Assembly (NCBI GenBank): GCA_905116865.2
Contig: CAJHNH020000786.1
Location: 55,001 to 119,000, forward strand
Source: Candidula unifasciata
Taxonomy: Eukaryota; Mollusca; Gastropoda; Stylommatophora; Geomitridae
Length of the DNA: 64,000 nucleotides
Direction of reading: 5' to 3'
Numbering within the stretch: the first letter of the stretch is position 1; each line of letters begins with the position of its first letter. The notes beneath the pieces were generated by a model, which was not told the DNA's origin, ran no database searches, and saw only the letters and a program-made list of their open reading frames with translations. Both the position numbers and the translations under genes were made by a program. Below are positions 35,496 to 64,000 of this stretch, piece by piece.

Positions 35496-35516
35496 TTTAT
35501 TTTAAATCTTTTTATT
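35496..35516 (-). promoter_or_regulatory. possible polyadenylation signals of the cadherin gene
   Basis: Two AATAAA hexamers occur on the minus strand (35496-35501 and 35511-35516), about 320-340 nt beyond the stop codon. This is suggestive only. Confidence 0.3.
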
Positions 35517-35836
35517 TTTAATTTAATCTCTTCTTATTACTCTGTGAGCTCATTTAAGACCCCTCAGCCTTGTTACCCTAACCACTAACCTCTAACCCTG
35601 AAGATTACAAAATGTGAATAAGAATTATTCCACCTTAAAGCCGGCAAGTCACTTCATAATGAGGATGCTGGCAAATAGGTGTCATGAAAACATTTTGTTT
35701 AAAAAAAAAATTTGTTTCCAGAATCGTGTTACCTGGGTATAATTATTTGTTCGTTTTAAGCAAAGGAGTATAGCTTGTATTACGTCCTCACAAACAGGGT
35801 TAAATTAGTATTTTTCATACTATCTAAGGCTTTGCC

Positions 35837-63457
<27,621 letters not shown>

Positions 63458-64000
63458 CTGTAAAAGATGTTTTATTTCAGAATAAATTATCTTTTGAATA
63501 AATTATCCATAGAATAAATTATCCATCGCTATGGCTGTAATAACTAAACGGATATGGAAATCTCCCCACAAAATAGTTCATTTAGAGCATAAGGTGGTGC
63601 ATAGGGGAAAGGTCATAGCTCTCCATGTCTGGCGGTTCGTTTTCACATGTTCCAGGTCTTGGAGGTACTTAAGGCCCACAGCTGAGCTTTCTTTGATGAT
63701 GGTTCTACGCAGAATAGCCTCATTTATTGGTTTTATTGGTGTGTGGAAATGTTGGAAATAAATTATTGTGCGGATTCCATTGCCCTATTCATCATCATCA
63801 GTTCTCGTTATACCTAGTGGCACATGAGGCTTCAGAGAGGACTTTCCATGCTTTCCTGTCCTGTACAATCTTCAGTGCAGTTTACCATGTCAAAGACGCC
63901 GCACTCAGGTCACTTTCCATCGTTCGTCTCCATGTTGTTTTTGTGCGCCTCTGTTTTTTTTTTCCCTCTGGTGTCCATGTGAGAGCTGTTTTGGCAGGTA
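63458..64000. other. cadherin intron at the right window edge
   Basis: The preceding cadherin exon is not found here. 63530-63780 shows nothing recognised, and 63790-64000 is a LINE 3' end. Confidence 0.5.
63790..64000 (-). mobile_element. LINE family C 3'-end copy with (GAT)n tail
   Basis: The reverse complement reads TACCTGCCAAAACAGCTCTC, GACAGGAAAGCATGGAAAGT and GAAGCCTCATGTGCCACTAG, then ATGATGATGAATAG. This matches 3985-4235 and 21700-21960. It runs off the window. Confidence 0.75.

Larger units (their letters stand above)
20049..35836. other. intergenic region between two convergent genes
   Basis: About 16 kb contain no protein or RNA gene that I can support. They hold SINEs, LINE 3' fragments, MITEs, a 54-bp minisatellite and microsatellites listed separately. 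Stretches 22900-24900, 25100-25980, 27400-28490, 29900-30550 and 34240-35250 are AT-rich, with nothing recognised. Confidence 0.6.

Overview
The window is nuclear DNA of an animal, most likely a mollusc or another lophotrochozoan. The evidence is GT-AG introns of 1 to 5 kb, a large cadherin-repeat gene, a chitobiase-type GH20 hexosaminidase, a Penelope-like element, several LINE and SINE families, and heavy microsatellite content. The species assignment is inference. Nothing bacterial is present: no operons, no CRISPR, no Shine-Dalgarno sites.

Two real protein-coding genes can be rebuilt from splice sites and reading phase. (1) Plus strand, 836-19974: the last eight coding exons (about 395 residues) of a secreted or lysosomal beta-N-acetylhexosaminidase of the bacterial-chitobiase type, with the catalytic Asp-Glu pair and the C-terminal chitobiase domain. 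Its 5' exons lie left of the window. (2) Minus strand, 63457 down to 35837: the last ten coding exons (about 1536 residues) of a giant cadherin-repeat membrane protein: about 12 to 13 extracellular cadherin (EC) repeats, a degenerate membrane-proximal region, one membrane helix, and a tail of about 100 residues spread over a 23-nt microexon and two further exons. Its 5' exons lie right of the window. The two genes converge on a roughly 16 kb intergenic stretch (20049-35836) where I see no gene. Nothing suggests that they work together.

Nearly everything else is transposable-element debris in introns and the intergenic region. It includes a reverse transcriptase (RT)/RNase H LINE with relatives, an endonuclease/RT LINE with many 3'-end fragments, a tRNA-derived SINE with about 12 copies, a second SINE-like family, and a 180-bp family with an internal palindrome. 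It also includes TTAA-flanked MITEs, a Penelope-like element with inverted long terminal repeats and a target duplication, and a probable solo LTR inserted into a SINE. Long simple-sequence tracts (GAA, GAAA, CA, TACA, TA, TAC) are common, and many sit exactly at retroelement 3' ends.

The observations I rate highest are: a 36-bp minisatellite that has copied the 5' splice site of a cadherin exon about seven times in frame; the Penelope-like element with a decayed hammerhead-like core; family-specific microsatellite tails on LINEs; and a GC-AG intron and a microexon in the cadherin gene. I found no wholly new enzymatic system.
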